Part shown: positions 15,470-23,666 of the stretch, in pieces
Position numbering within the stretch: position 1 is the stretch's first letter
How the letters are laid out: every line of letters starts with the position of its first letter
DNA from: CAZSWS01 sp964610765
GTDB lineage: Bacteria; Bacteroidota; Bacteroidia; Bacteroidales; Tannerellaceae
NCBI GenBank assembly: GCA_964610765.1
Contig: CAZSWS010000029.1
Span: 1-30,312 of the forward strand
Length of the DNA: 30,312 nt
Direction of reading: 5' to 3'
Position numbers and translations under genes: made by a program
The notes under the pieces: generated by a model
Told to the model about the DNA's origin: nothing
Seen by the model: the letters and a program-made list of their open reading frames with translations, nothing else
Databases searched by the model: none

Positions 15470-16828
15470 TTAAAAGACTAATACAGAAACAATGGTCATA
15501 TAGATCATCATACCTATAATGTCGTTGGTGATGGTGATAAAGGGTCCCGTGGCTAATGCCGGGTCTACTTTGAGTCGGTTTAGGACTAAGGGGACAATCG
15601 TGCCAAAAATACTGGCGAATATGACGACGCTAAAGAGGCTTAACGAAACAGAGGCGGTGATGGCATGGTCTCCCAACGTGAAAAAATTGTACGTGAATAC
15701 AATCAAGCTGATGATACTGGCATTAATCAATGAAACCGCAGACTCTTTGAATATTTGTAAGATAGACTTGTTTTCTTTAAACGTATTGTTGGCCAATCCT
15801 TGTACTACAATGGCGGACGATTGAATACCTACGTTACCTCCTGTTCCTCCAATAAGAGGAATGAAAAGAGCCATTTTGGGGTTGATGGCAAAACTGCTTT
15901 CAAATCCGCCAAGTATCCATGAGTTGGCAATTCCGCCAATCATTCCGATAAGCAGCCAAGGAAGACGAGCAGCCGTTTGTGTGAACACATTGTCACTTAC
16001 TTCTACGTCTTGCGAGATACCCGAAGCAAGCTGATAGTCGCGTTCACGTTGTTCACGCACCTCGTCCATCACGTCGTCGATAGTGATTCGACCAATCAGG
16101 CGTCCTATGCTGTCTATAACCGGCAGGGCTACCAGGTCGTATTTTTCGATGGTTTGGGCCACTTCTTCGATACTGTCGTTGTCATGAACTACGATAGGTT
16201 CTCTTTTCATGACATGTTTTATTTTAGAAACGGAGGGTGAAGTAATCATCCTTTTTAGCGGTAAAACGCCTTTCAGCCGTTCGTCATCATCGATTACATA
16301 GACGTAATAAATTTCATCTACTTCTTCAGCTTGTTTCCTCATTTCATCGATACACCGGGGCATACTCCAATTCTCGTTCACGACAATCATTTCTGTACCC
16401 ATCAGCCCCCCCGCTGTGTCTTCGTCATATTTAAGCAGGTCAACGATGTCTCCTGCCTGTTCTACGTCTTCAATATGTGAGAGGATTTCTTCTTGCGTAT
16501 CTTCGTCGAGGCTACGCATCACATCTACCGCGTCGTCAGACTCTAGATTGTCGATAAATTGCTTGGCAATGACCTCGGTTGGCAGTTGTTTTAAGAGTTT
16601 ATGCCGATCCTCGTCATCCAACTCCATCAGGACATCGGCTGCCCGTTCACCATCCAGTAGAAGATAGAGGTAGATTGCTTCGTTTATATTCAGCTTTTCA
16701 TACAATTCGGCTATGTCAGCCGGATGTAGCTCTTCCAGGGCATAACTGGCCGCTTGATCGTCTTTGGCTTCGATAATATCTTTGAGCTTCTCGATATATT
16801 CTTTGTTAACTTCAATCATACTATTCAA
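15470..16828 (-). CDS. mgtE: Magnesium transporter MgtE
   Basis: Inner-membrane magnesium channel gated by cytosolic magnesium. The N-terminal helical MgtE domain covers about residues 30-130, two CBS domains about 135-258 (the second includes LVALPVIDSIGRLIGRITI), a connecting helix follows, and a five-helix membrane domain spans about 285-452. The pore signature GGTGGNVGIQSSA lies at 327-339. Length 452 aa is typical. An alternative start at Met4 is possible. It follows ksgA by 22 bp and precedes the GH97 gene by 38 bp, suggesting one transcript. No M-box-like leader is visible, as expected for an internal operon gene. Confidence 0.95.
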   Translation of the reverse strand: MNSMIEVNKEYIEKLKDIIEAKDDQAASYALEELHPADIAELYEKLNINEAIYLYLLLDGERAADVLMELDDEDRHKLLKQLPTEVIAKQFIDNLESDDAVDVMRSLDEDTQEEILSHIEDVEQAGDIVDLLKYDEDTAGGLMGTEMIVVNENWSMPRCIDEMRKQAEEVDEIYYVYVIDDDERLKGVLPLKRMITSPSVSKIKHVMKREPIVVHDNDSIEEVAQTIEKYDLVALPVIDSIGRLIGRITIDDVMDEVREQRERDYQLASGISQDVEVSDNVFTQTAARLPWLLIGMIGGIANSWILGGFESSFAINPKMALFIPLIGGTGGNVGIQSSAIVVQGLANNTFKENKSILQIFKESAVSLINASIISLIVFTYNFFTLGDHAITASVSLSLFSVVIFASIFGTIVPLVLNRLKVDPALATGPFITITNDIIGMMIYMTIVSVLVF

Positions 16829-16850
16829 AGTTTAAGGATGTGTGCACGAC

Positions 16851-17639
16851 TCATTTTGCAGACCTTGCCTGCTCAACGAGATTCGTTAACTCAACGAACT
16901 GCTCTACAGAAAGCTGTTCAGGTCGCTGGTTAAATACTTCCAGTTCGTATATGTCGCTGTCTTTGCCGATTAAGGGCTTAAGTGAGTTGCGAAGCGTTTT
17001 TCTGCGTTGGTTAAAGGCTGTTTTGACTACAGACTTAAAGAGCGTTTCATCACAACCCAAGGAGTGGCGTTTGTTCCTCGTCATGCGTATAACAGCACTT
17101 TTCACTTTGGGTGGTGGGTTGAAAATGGTCTCATCAACGGTGAATAAATATTCTATATCATACCAGGCTTGCAGTAAAACACTGATTATGCCGTATGCTT
17201 TATTTCCCGGGGGCGAAGCTATACGCTCTCCCATTTCCTTCTGTACCATTCCGGAACAGCAGGGGATTAAGTCTTTATAATCTAAAACCTTAAAAAATAT
17301 TTGGCTGGATATATTATAGGGATAGTTGCCGATAACACAAAAGGGGCGGTCAAAAATTTTACTTAGGTCTAGTTGCAGAAAGTCATCAGCTATAATTCGT
17401 TCACTGAGTTGGGGGAAGTGCTGCTCTAAGTATACAGCAGAATCCCAGTCTATTTCAACTACATGTAAGTCGTGTTCGTCTTTTAGTAAAAATTGGGTGA
17501 GTACTCCCATGCCGGGACCTATTTCCAGAATAGGCCATCCTTTATATTCAATTAAGGTGTCAGCAATTTTCTGTGCTATATCCAAGTCTTTTAAAAAATG
17601 CTGTCCAAGCCCTTTTTTGGGTCTAACCGTTTTTTTCAT
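16851..17639 (-). CDS. rsmA: 16S rRNA dimethyladenosine transferase RsmA/KsgA
   Basis: Methyltransferase that dimethylates two adjacent adenosines near the 3' end of 16S rRNA, a late 30S maturation step. The N-terminal RPKKGLGQHFL is diagnostic; SAM motif I is EIGPGMG at about residues 39-45, and the catalytic GNYPYNI (NLPY-type motif, Tyr replacing Leu) is at 104-110. I start the gene at the ATG at 17639, because homologues begin just before RPKK; the frame is open to an ATG at 17669 (adding MIKISGSSSY). From 17639 the protein is 262 aa, the usual length. Together with era and der it makes three ribosome-assembly genes in 10 kb. It is divergent from the flippase-like gene, sharing a 144-bp promoter region. 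Confidence 0.95.
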   Translation of the reverse strand: MKKTVRPKKGLGQHFLKDLDIAQKIADTLIEYKGWPILEIGPGMGVLTQFLLKDEHDLHVVEIDWDSAVYLEQHFPQLSERIIADDFLQLDLSKIFDRPFCVIGNYPYNISSQIFFKVLDYKDLIPCCSGMVQKEMGERIASPPGNKAYGIISVLLQAWYDIEYLFTVDETIFNPPPKVKSAVIRMTRNKRHSLGCDETLFKSVVKTAFNQRRKTLRNSLKPLIGKDSDIYELEVFNQRPEQLSVEQFVELTNLVEQARSAK

Positions 17640-17729
17640 GTATGATGAAGAACCACTTATTTTAATCAATGAACTCTATAAATTTAGATAGACTTTTATG
17701 TATTAGCTGAGCTAAATGGAAAAAAGTCA

Positions 17730-17737
17730 TATCTTTG
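17730..17737 (+). promoter_or_regulatory. Candidate -7 element of the flippase-like gene
   Basis: TATCTTTG matches TAnnTTTG and is followed by GC as in many Bacteroides promoters. It lies 46 bp before the ATG at 17784. No convincing -33 element is present. Confidence 0.5.
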
Positions 17738-17745
17738 CAACTAGA

Positions 17746-17753
17746 CAAAAATA
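17746..17753 (-). promoter_or_regulatory. Possible -7 element of ksgA-mgtE
   Basis: The minus strand reads TATTTTTG, matching TAnnTTTG, 106 bp before the ksgA start. It sits only 8 bp from the plus-strand -7 element, so the two polymerases could not bind together. There is no good -33 element; weak call. Confidence 0.3.
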
Positions 17754-17783
17754 CGATAAAATTTTAATAGCAGCTTTGTCTGA

Positions 17784-18818
17784 ATGAAAAATGTAATCCG
17801 TACTACAGCGAAGATTGTATTGCCGCTTCTTTTTGGCTTAGTTCTTCTATGGCTTCTTTATAGGAAGGTTGATCTTGACGAAATGCTTTTGGTTATTCGT
17901 AAAGGAGTTCGTTATGATATCATCTTGTTTTCTTTGATTTTCGGTCTTTTGGGTAATATTATTCGAGGTTATCGTTGGTCATTGCTCATAAATTCCTTGG
18001 GCGTAAAGTTCAAGAAAAGCAATGCTGTGCTTGCGGTTGTGGGCAATTATGCCGTCAATCTGGTTCTGCCCAGAGTCGGAGAGATATGGCGTTGCGGAGT
18101 TGTTGCTAAATATGATAACATTTCATTTACAAAACTTATCGGAACGTTGGTGATTGACCGGGTGTTTGACACCATTATGGTTGGGCTAATCACATTAGGT
18201 ATATTCCTTTTTAATATTTCGTTTTTCACAAGCTTTTTTGCAAAAAACCCTGAACTGATGGACGGGGTTTATCAATTGTCTCACTCGATTTGGCTATATG
18301 TCGGGATAACTCTCTTTATTTCTTTTATTTGGGTGTTATTCACTTATTTTAGCCATTTGAAGATTATACGAAAACTCAAAGAAGTACTTAGTAGTATATG
18401 GGATGGAATGAAGAGCATCTGGTTGTTAAAGCAGAAAATTCGTTTCATCATACAAACAATCCTTATTTGGACGTGCTATTTCTTTTTCTTTTACATCACC
18501 TTTTATGCTTTCGATTTCACACGTGAATTAGGTTTTAAGGTTGGTCTTATTGCGTTTGCTATGAGTAGCATTGCGGTGGCTGTTCCTGTTCAGGGAGGTA
18601 TCGGTCCTTGGCATTTTATGGTTATTGCCACATTGGTTACTTACGGCGTGCGAGATACGGATGCCTCTGCTTTTGCCTTGGTTGTTCACACGGTGCAGAC
18701 TGTATGGACCGGATTGGTAGGCTTACTGGCAGTCGTGTTATTACCCTTATTGAATAAGCGAAGCCTTGTAAATCACACACATGCTCGAAAAAAAAAGGAT
18801 GAGAATCTGGGTAGATGA
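17784..18818 (+). CDS. Flippase-like integral membrane protein (LPG-synthase TM / UPF0104 family)
   Basis: Polytopic inner-membrane protein of the family that includes the transmembrane half of lysyl-phosphatidylglycerol synthase (MprF). I count about seven or eight hydrophobic segments over 344 residues. Family signatures are the GNIIRGYRWSLLI segment near residues 58-70, NYAVNLVLPRVGEIWR near 90-105, and AVPVQGGIGPWHFMV near 268-282. The soluble aminoacyltransferase domain of MprF is absent, so it is not a lipid aminoacylating enzyme; relatives are assumed to move lipids or lipid-linked substrates across the membrane. The substrate cannot be told. It has its own -7 element, is divergent from ksgA, and stands 46 bp before pepD, which also has a -7 element of its own. 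Confidence 0.82.
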   Translation: MKNVIRTTAKIVLPLLFGLVLLWLLYRKVDLDEMLLVIRKGVRYDIILFSLIFGLLGNIIRGYRWSLLINSLGVKFKKSNAVLAVVGNYAVNLVLPRVGEIWRCGVVAKYDNISFTKLIGTLVIDRVFDTIMVGLITLGIFLFNISFFTSFFAKNPELMDGVYQLSHSIWLYVGITLFISFIWVLFTYFSHLKIIRKLKEVLSSIWDGMKSIWLLKQKIRFIIQTILIWTCYFFFFYITFYAFDFTRELGFKVGLIAFAMSSIAVAVPVQGGIGPWHFMVIATLVTYGVRDTDASAFALVVHTVQTVWTGLVGLLAVVLLPLLNKRSLVNHTHARKKKDENLGR

Positions 18819-18829
18819 AAAATTAATCG

Positions 18830-18837
18830 TAGCTTTG
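18830..18837 (+). promoter_or_regulatory. Candidate -7 element of pepD
   Basis: TAGCTTTG matches TAnnTTTG, 27 bp before the pepD ATG. TCTG at 18806-18809 with a 20-bp spacer is a one-mismatch -33 element. Confidence 0.5.
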
Positions 18838-18864
18838 AACGTATCATTTTAAACACAAATCTTT

Positions 18865-20319
18865 ATGTCAGCAGAAATTAAGAAACTTTCACCTGAGCAT
18901 GTATGGGGGTATTTTTATGATCTTACGCAGATACCTCGTCCTACCGGACAGATGGAAGAAGTGATTAATTATGTCATGAACTTCGGTGAAAAACTCGGAT
19001 TGGAAACTCTTCGAGACGAAGTAGGTAATGTACTGATTCGTAAACCGGCTACACCGGGATACGAAGATCGAGCCGGTGTTGTTCTTCAAGCCCATTTAGA
19101 TATGGTTCCTCAAAAGAACTCAACTGTTACACACGATTTTCTTAAAGATCCTATTCAAGCATATATTGATGGCGACTGGGTCAAAGCACATGAGACAACT
19201 CTAGGTGCTGATAATGGTATAGGTGTGGCTTTGGCTATGGCTGCTATGGCAACGGATACGCTGAAGCACGGACCATTGGAAGCCTTGTTTACTATTGATG
19301 AAGAGGTTGGCATGGTAGGTGCATTTGGACTAAAACCTGATTTCCTAAAGGGTTCTATTCTGATTAACTGTGACTCGGAAGAAGAAGGTGAGCTTTTTGT
19401 AGGTTGTGCCGGAGGGGCCGATGTGAATATCACCTTGAGATATAAAGAAGGGGTGGCTGTATATGAAGATGATTTAGCTGTAAAAGTGAGTTTGACCGGT
19501 TTGAAAGGCGGTCATTCAGGAATGGATATTGACTTAGGGAGAGGTAATGCAAACAAGATGATGTTCCGCTTCTTGAAAGAGGCTGTCGGTGCCTATGGTG
19601 CTCGTCTAGCCTCGTGTGAAGGAGGTTCGTTGAGAAATGCCATTCCCAGGGAAGCCTTTGCAGTAATAACTATTCCGGCTGATAATGCAGAACCACTTTG
19701 GGAGTTGATATCTGATTATGAAGACCTGTTTAAAAGTGAATATGCAGGGGTTGAAGAAGGAATTATCTTCAAAGGAGAGAAAACAGATATGCCCAAAAGC
19801 TTGATTCCTGAAGAGATTCAAGATGATTTGATTAATGCTATTGAAGGATGTCAAAATGGAGTGAGTAGCATGTTGCATGACTTCCCGGGTGTTGTAGAGA
19901 CTTCGTCTAATCTGGCAGTGGTGCATTCTTCTCTCGGACTGATCGAAGTGAAAATATTAGTGAGAAGCTCGTCTGAAAGCAAGAAAGAAGCCTTGTGTTC
20001 TAGTTTGGAAAGCGTATTTGCACTAGCCGGTGCACGGGTAGAGGTAGATGGTGCTTATGGTGGCTGGGAACCTAATATCCATTCGCATATACTTGAGGTC
20101 ATGCGTGATACATATACCGATGTGTTTGGCAAAACGCCTTCTATCAAAGTGATTCATGCCGGCTTGGAGTGTGGAATTATACAAGAGTCTTACCCCGATA
20201 TGGATATGATCTCTTTTGGTCCGGATATCCGGCATCCACATTCGCCCGACGAAAAAGTAGGTATTGCCTCCGTTGATAAAGCTTGGCAGCTTTTAGTTGA
20301 AGCGTTAGAGCGAGTTTAA
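18865..20319 (+). CDS. pepD: Cytosol nonspecific / aminoacyl-histidine dipeptidase PepD (M20)
   Basis: Zinc dipeptidase of family M20 acting on dipeptides such as Xaa-His in the cytosol; no signal peptide is seen. The co-catalytic metal ligands and catalytic residues are intact: His77 and Asp79 in LQAHLDMVPQ, Asp116 in LGADNG, the Glu pair 146/147 in IDEEVGM, Asp170 in INCDSEEEG, and the C-terminal His in GPDIRHPHSPDE (about residue 457). The dimerisation lid domain occupies about 190-395. The 484-aa length equals that of E. coli PepD within a few residues. It appears monocistronic: a -7 element lies just upstream and a hairpin terminator follows 22 bp after the stop. Confidence 0.95.
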   Translation: MSAEIKKLSPEHVWGYFYDLTQIPRPTGQMEEVINYVMNFGEKLGLETLRDEVGNVLIRKPATPGYEDRAGVVLQAHLDMVPQKNSTVTHDFLKDPIQAYIDGDWVKAHETTLGADNGIGVALAMAAMATDTLKHGPLEALFTIDEEVGMVGAFGLKPDFLKGSILINCDSEEEGELFVGCAGGADVNITLRYKEGVAVYEDDLAVKVSLTGLKGGHSGMDIDLGRGNANKMMFRFLKEAVGAYGARLASCEGGSLRNAIPREAFAVITIPADNAEPLWELISDYEDLFKSEYAGVEEGIIFKGEKTDMPKSLIPEEIQDDLINAIEGCQNGVSSMLHDFPGVVETSSNLAVVHSSLGLIEVKILVRSSSESKKEALCSSLESVFALAGARVEVDGAYGGWEPNIHSHILEVMRDTYTDVFGKTPSIKVIHAGLECGIIQESYPDMDMISFGPDIRHPHSPDEKVGIASVDKAWQLLVEALERV

Positions 20320-20340
20320 AACAAATAGAATAAGAGAAAA

Positions 20341-20368
20341 GCGTGCCGTATAGGTGCGCCTTTTTTTT
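20341..20368 (+). terminator. Intrinsic terminator of pepD
   Basis: GCGTGCC (20341-20347) pairs with GGTGCGC (20353-20359) through two wobble pairs and a 5-nt loop, followed by C and eight T residues (20361-20368). Confidence 0.7.
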
Positions 20369-20553
20369 ATATATAAATACGAACTTAAAACAGGTTTCAA
20401 TTATCTGTAATCATGCCAAGATGCGATAATAAAACTTAAATAGGGGTGATAGTCTGAATAAAACGGTATATATTTACATCGTTTTTTAAAGAATGGTTTT
20501 GATATTCTCGTAATTTCATGAGATATAAAAGAGTAATTATTTTGAATAAGTAT

Positions 20554-21204
20554 ATGAAGTACAAACTGGTAGCGCTATTTTTATTATGCTCACTGTCTCC
20601 GTTGTTTAGTCAAGTCCTTAAGTTTGAGGGTGGAACAACGATGTCATATATGCGTGGTAAAGCTGATTTATTAGCCGACCCTAAATTTAGTTATGTGGGT
20701 GGAGTTGGAATAGACTATATGGACAAAAAATATTTTTATCTATCTAGTTCACTTTACTTCCAACGCAAGGGGGCTAAAGACAATAATTATGTTACGATTG
20801 CTTCCGGAAAAGAGCCGGTTTTTAATAAATTATCTGTAGCTAAAAGCTTCCTGCACTTTAATACCACTTTCCGTGGTCGTTTGCCGCTAAAGAATGGACA
20901 TTTCTATTTAGGAGCCGGTCCTAAATTGGACTTACTGTTGGGGCATAAAACGTATAAATCGATGAAAGACGGAAAAGACGACAACATTATTTCCAGTTTA
21001 GGCTATCGTTCTAGTCGTTGGAATATTGGTGCTATATTTGAATTAGGCTATAATCACAACTTTGGCGAGAAATTTGTCGTAGGTCTTAAAACTGACTATA
21101 TGCTTGACTTTAGATCTGTCAGAAAGAAATATCCAGAGTATACAACACTGTATAACGACAACTTTCGGATAATGGCAAGCTTTGGTATCAGACTGGGTGA
21201 GTGA
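20554..21204 (+). CDS. Small outer-membrane beta-barrel protein (PorT/OmpW-like)
   Basis: Predicted outer-membrane barrel of about 8 strands. An N-terminal signal peptide is clear when translation starts at the ATG at 20554 (MKYKLVALFLLCSLSPLFSQ); an upstream in-frame ATG at 20518 would put 12 polar residues ahead of it and is less likely. The mature protein alternates polar and hydrophobic residues, with paired strands such as GIDYMDKKYFYLSSSLYFQR and IGAIFELGYNHNFGEKFVVG, typical of the PorT-like barrels common in Bacteroidetes. At 216 aa it has no other domain. No ligand or function can be assigned. A TraB/GumN-type gene starts 31 bp later and is probably co-transcribed. The upstream TATATTTA (20469-20476) is an imperfect -7 element. 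Confidence 0.75.
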   Translation: MKYKLVALFLLCSLSPLFSQVLKFEGGTTMSYMRGKADLLADPKFSYVGGVGIDYMDKKYFYLSSSLYFQRKGAKDNNYVTIASGKEPVFNKLSVAKSFLHFNTTFRGRLPLKNGHFYLGAGPKLDLLLGHKTYKSMKDGKDDNIISSLGYRSSRWNIGAIFELGYNHNFGEKFVVGLKTDYMLDFRSVRKKYPEYTTLYNDNFRIMASFGIRLGE

Positions 21205-21235
21205 TCATCTGAATAATAAATATAATCTAAGCAAT

Positions 21236-22141
21236 ATGTTGAAACGTGTTGTTCTTCTCACTATTTTTCTTCTTTCCTTTTTGACAGTGTTTGCTAATGA
21301 TGCAAACAAGTTCTCCGGTTCGTTATTGTGGAAAATATCCGGCAACGGCTTGAGTTCACCTTCTTATCTACTAGGGACACATCACCTAACTTCAGGCTCT
21401 TATACAGATAGTATTCCCGGATTTAAAGAGGCTTTTGCATCGACTCAACAAGTGGTTGGTGAAATTTTGTTAGGCGATAAACAAGCCGTACAAATGCAAA
21501 TCGTGAAGTTCATGCAAATGCCTGACAGTGTCAAGTATATGGACCTTTTAACGGGCGATGAGTATGACCGACTGGATAAAATGCTCAAAGAAAAAATGGG
21601 TGCAGGTCTTGATCGGCTAGGTCTGCTTAAACCTTTTATGATAAATCTCTCCTTTTCGATGATGCTGTATAGTCAGCTCTTTCCGGATATTGATTTCACA
21701 AAACTTGTAGCCATTGATGACTATGTGCAACAATTGGCAAAAGAGCAAGGTAAAAGCCTGAAAGGGCTTGAATCGGTAGAGTTTCAATTGTCTATTTTCG
21801 AAACGGATCCACTAAGTGTGCAAGCTCAAGAGTTATTATGTGCTATGGAGCATACGGACTATATGATTGATGTTACACGAAAACTGTCAACTTATTATGC
21901 TACAGCCAATCTGAGTGCGATGGCAGAGCTTGCTGATGACGAATCGTTTCCTTGTCCTATGTCGAAAGAAATGGAGCATAAAATGCTTAAAGAAAGAAAT
22001 GACAACTGGCTTATTCAGTTGCCTAAGCTGATGAAGGATAAACCGGCTTTTGTAGCAGTTGGTGCTTTGCATCTAGTTGGAGAAGATGGCTTGCTTTATC
22101 AATTAGACAAGTTGGGGTATACGGTAACTCCGGTACGCTGA
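21236..22141 (+). CDS. TraB/GumN family protein, exported
   Basis: Member of the TraB/PrgY/GumN family, related in fold to the Tiki metalloproteases, usually exported in bacteria and of unproven substrate. I choose the ATG at 21236, giving a signal peptide MLKRVVLLTIFLLSFLTVFA; the open frame extends to 21182, inside the previous gene, with a charged extension that would block export. The two family motifs are present: GTHH (residues 47-50) within YLLGTHHL, and GALHLVGEDG at 276-285 near the C-terminus. The 301-aa length fits. The partner gene is the small barrel 31 bp upstream. The histidines are conserved with the active members, so it may be catalytic, but this is inference. Confidence 0.85.
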   Translation: MLKRVVLLTIFLLSFLTVFANDANKFSGSLLWKISGNGLSSPSYLLGTHHLTSGSYTDSIPGFKEAFASTQQVVGEILLGDKQAVQMQIVKFMQMPDSVKYMDLLTGDEYDRLDKMLKEKMGAGLDRLGLLKPFMINLSFSMMLYSQLFPDIDFTKLVAIDDYVQQLAKEQGKSLKGLESVEFQLSIFETDPLSVQAQELLCAMEHTDYMIDVTRKLSTYYATANLSAMAELADDESFPCPMSKEMEHKMLKERNDNWLIQLPKLMKDKPAFVAVGALHLVGEDGLLYQLDKLGYTVTPVR

Positions 22142-22190
22142 TTTTTACAACTTCCACTCCTTAATTTCTTCATTGAGTCTAAATTCCTTG

Positions 22191-22198
22191 TATATTTG
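22191..22198 (+). promoter_or_regulatory. Candidate -7 element of the SUFU-domain gene
   Basis: TATATTTG followed by C, 28 bp before the ATG at 22227. The -33 region is poor (ATTG at 22172-22175 is too close, 15 bp). Confidence 0.45.
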
Positions 22199-22226
22199 CT
22201 TTTATCATTCTTAACCCCTTGTTATT

Positions 22227-22880
22227 ATGACAAAAGAAGAATATAAAGCTCGGTTTTCTGAAGACGAAGCCGTTGGTTGGGAAGCCATAGAAGCGCGCCT
22301 AAAAGAGGTGTATCCCAGTCAGAAACCACGTCATTATCATCCCCCGCTATATTATGCGCTAGGTGGTGACGATCCCATAGATGGCACAGATTTTTTCGAT
22401 TCGCAGGAACAAGTCTTTCATCGCCACATCGTGAGTTATGGTATGTCTGAGTTGTATTATAACGAAGAGTTTGTGGACGAGGAGTTTAGTAAATGGGGAT
22501 TTGAATTTACATTTCGTCTGAAACCTTTTGATGAAGATGAGGGAGACCCTTTGTGGGCGATTGAGGTGATGAATAACCTGGCGCGTTATGTATATGAGAG
22601 TGAGCGTTGGTTTGAAGAGTATCATTTTGTTCCGGCCGGTGGTCCGTTGCGTACGGAAACTAAAAAGCCGATTGATATTGTTGGGCTTGTTTTTGCGTTA
22701 GACCCAGAATTAGGGAAAATAAATACTCCCCACGGTGAGGTGTCTTTTTTACAAATGTATGGAATCAATACTGCCGAACTGAAGCGGCTGAAAGATAATC
22801 CAACCATCGAAGAAGTAAAAAAGTTGATTGATGAAACACGTAAAGATAACCCCTTACTGATTACAGATCTTAATAGATAA
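22227..22880 (+). CDS. Suppressor-of-fused (SUFU) domain protein
   Basis: Soluble 217-aa protein made almost entirely of one SUFU domain, the fold first known from the animal Hedgehog regulator. Visible features are PRHYHPPLYYALGGDDPIDG (residues 34-53), HRHIVSYGMSELYY, GFEFTFRLK, and a C-terminal FLQMYGINTAELKRL segment. In bacteria such domains are often immunity proteins of polymorphic toxin systems or stand alone with unknown function. No toxin, Rhs, T6SS or T7SS gene adjoins it here, so an immunity role is not supported by context. No signal peptide or membrane segment. It has a -7 element and looks monocistronic, 85 bp after the TraB/GumN gene and 195 bp before the XRE-cupin gene. Confidence 0.8.
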   Translation: MTKEEYKARFSEDEAVGWEAIEARLKEVYPSQKPRHYHPPLYYALGGDDPIDGTDFFDSQEQVFHRHIVSYGMSELYYNEEFVDEEFSKWGFEFTFRLKPFDEDEGDPLWAIEVMNNLARYVYESERWFEEYHFVPAGGPLRTETKKPIDIVGLVFALDPELGKINTPHGEVSFLQMYGINTAELKRLKDNPTIEEVKKLIDETRKDNPLLITDLNR

Positions 22881-22990
22881 TTACTTGTATTTTCCAACAT
22901 TATGCCTTTGATTTGTGTTAAATCGAAAGTTTATTGCGGTGTATTTCTTTTGAATTGAAAGAATAGGTGGTTGTTTTCTTTCTGTTTCGT

Positions 22991-23021
22991 TTTGTTTTCT
23001 CTTTTAAAACATCTAAATTTG
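22991..23021 (+). promoter_or_regulatory. Promoter of the XRE-cupin / acyl-CoA synthetase unit
   Basis: Textbook Bacteroidetes promoter: TTTG at 22991-22994, a 19-bp spacer, and TAAATTTG at 23014-23021, 54 bp before the ATG at 23076. The 5' leader of about 47 nt could hold an autoregulatory operator, but no clear palindrome is seen. Confidence 0.8.
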
Positions 23022-23075
23022 CACCCAGTTTAAAGGAACACTCCAAAATCAATGAATCTTTAGCTTTATAAACTT

Positions 23076-23657
23076 ATGGGCAGCAATAAAATTATTGGTG
23101 AGAAAATAAAAGGACTACGCGAATCTAAAAACATTTCTATAGAAGAAGTGGCTGATCGCTCCGGATTAACAGTTGAACAAATAGTACGTATTGAAGACGA
23201 TATTGACTTCCCGTCCTTATCTCCCCTCATTAAGATTGCCCGCGTACTGGGTGTTCGGTTGGGGACATTTCTAGACGATCAAAAAGCGTTAGGACCTGTT
23301 GTTTGCCGAAAAAAAGATGCAAATGAAGCAACCAGTATTGGCTTTACAAACAATGCGGTAAGGCAAAAGAAAAGCATGGAGTACCATGCGCTTTCGCAAG
23401 ATAAGTCAGGACGGCACATGGAGCCTTTCTTGATTGAAGTATCCTCTTCAGAAGGTGTTGAGTTTTCTCCTTCCACGCATGAAGGAGAAGAATTTATCTA
23501 TGTTTTGTCCGGTATGTTAGAAATAGAATATGGGCAAGACGTGTATTTGCTGGAAGAGGGCGACAGTATTTACTATGATTCAATCGTTCCTCATCACGTA
23601 CATGCCTACAACGGATACACAGCAAAAATATTGGCTGTTGTATATACTCCCTTTTAA
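23076..23657 (+). CDS. XRE-type HTH regulator with C-terminal cupin sensor domain
   Basis: Cytosolic transcription regulator. Residues 4-66 form an XRE/Cro-type helix-turn-helix (IGEKIKGLRESKNISIEEVA, then SGLTVEQIVRIE), and residues 100-193 a cupin barrel with the metal-type pattern His135-X3-Glu139 in THEGEEFIYV and His173/His174/His176 in VPHHVHAY, which could bind a metal or small ligand. The HTH-cupin architecture is common among regulators of small-molecule metabolism. The next gene, an acyl-CoA synthetase, begins 9 bp after its stop, so the simplest model is that it senses an acid or acyl-CoA and controls this two-gene unit, including itself. Ligand is unknown. Its promoter is one of the clearest in the window. 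Confidence 0.88.
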   Translation: MGSNKIIGEKIKGLRESKNISIEEVADRSGLTVEQIVRIEDDIDFPSLSPLIKIARVLGVRLGTFLDDQKALGPVVCRKKDANEATSIGFTNNAVRQKKSMEYHALSQDKSGRHMEPFLIEVSSSEGVEFSPSTHEGEEFIYVLSGMLEIEYGQDVYLLEEGDSIYYDSIVPHHVHAYNGYTAKILAVVYTPF

Positions 23658-23666
23658 TAAATAGAT

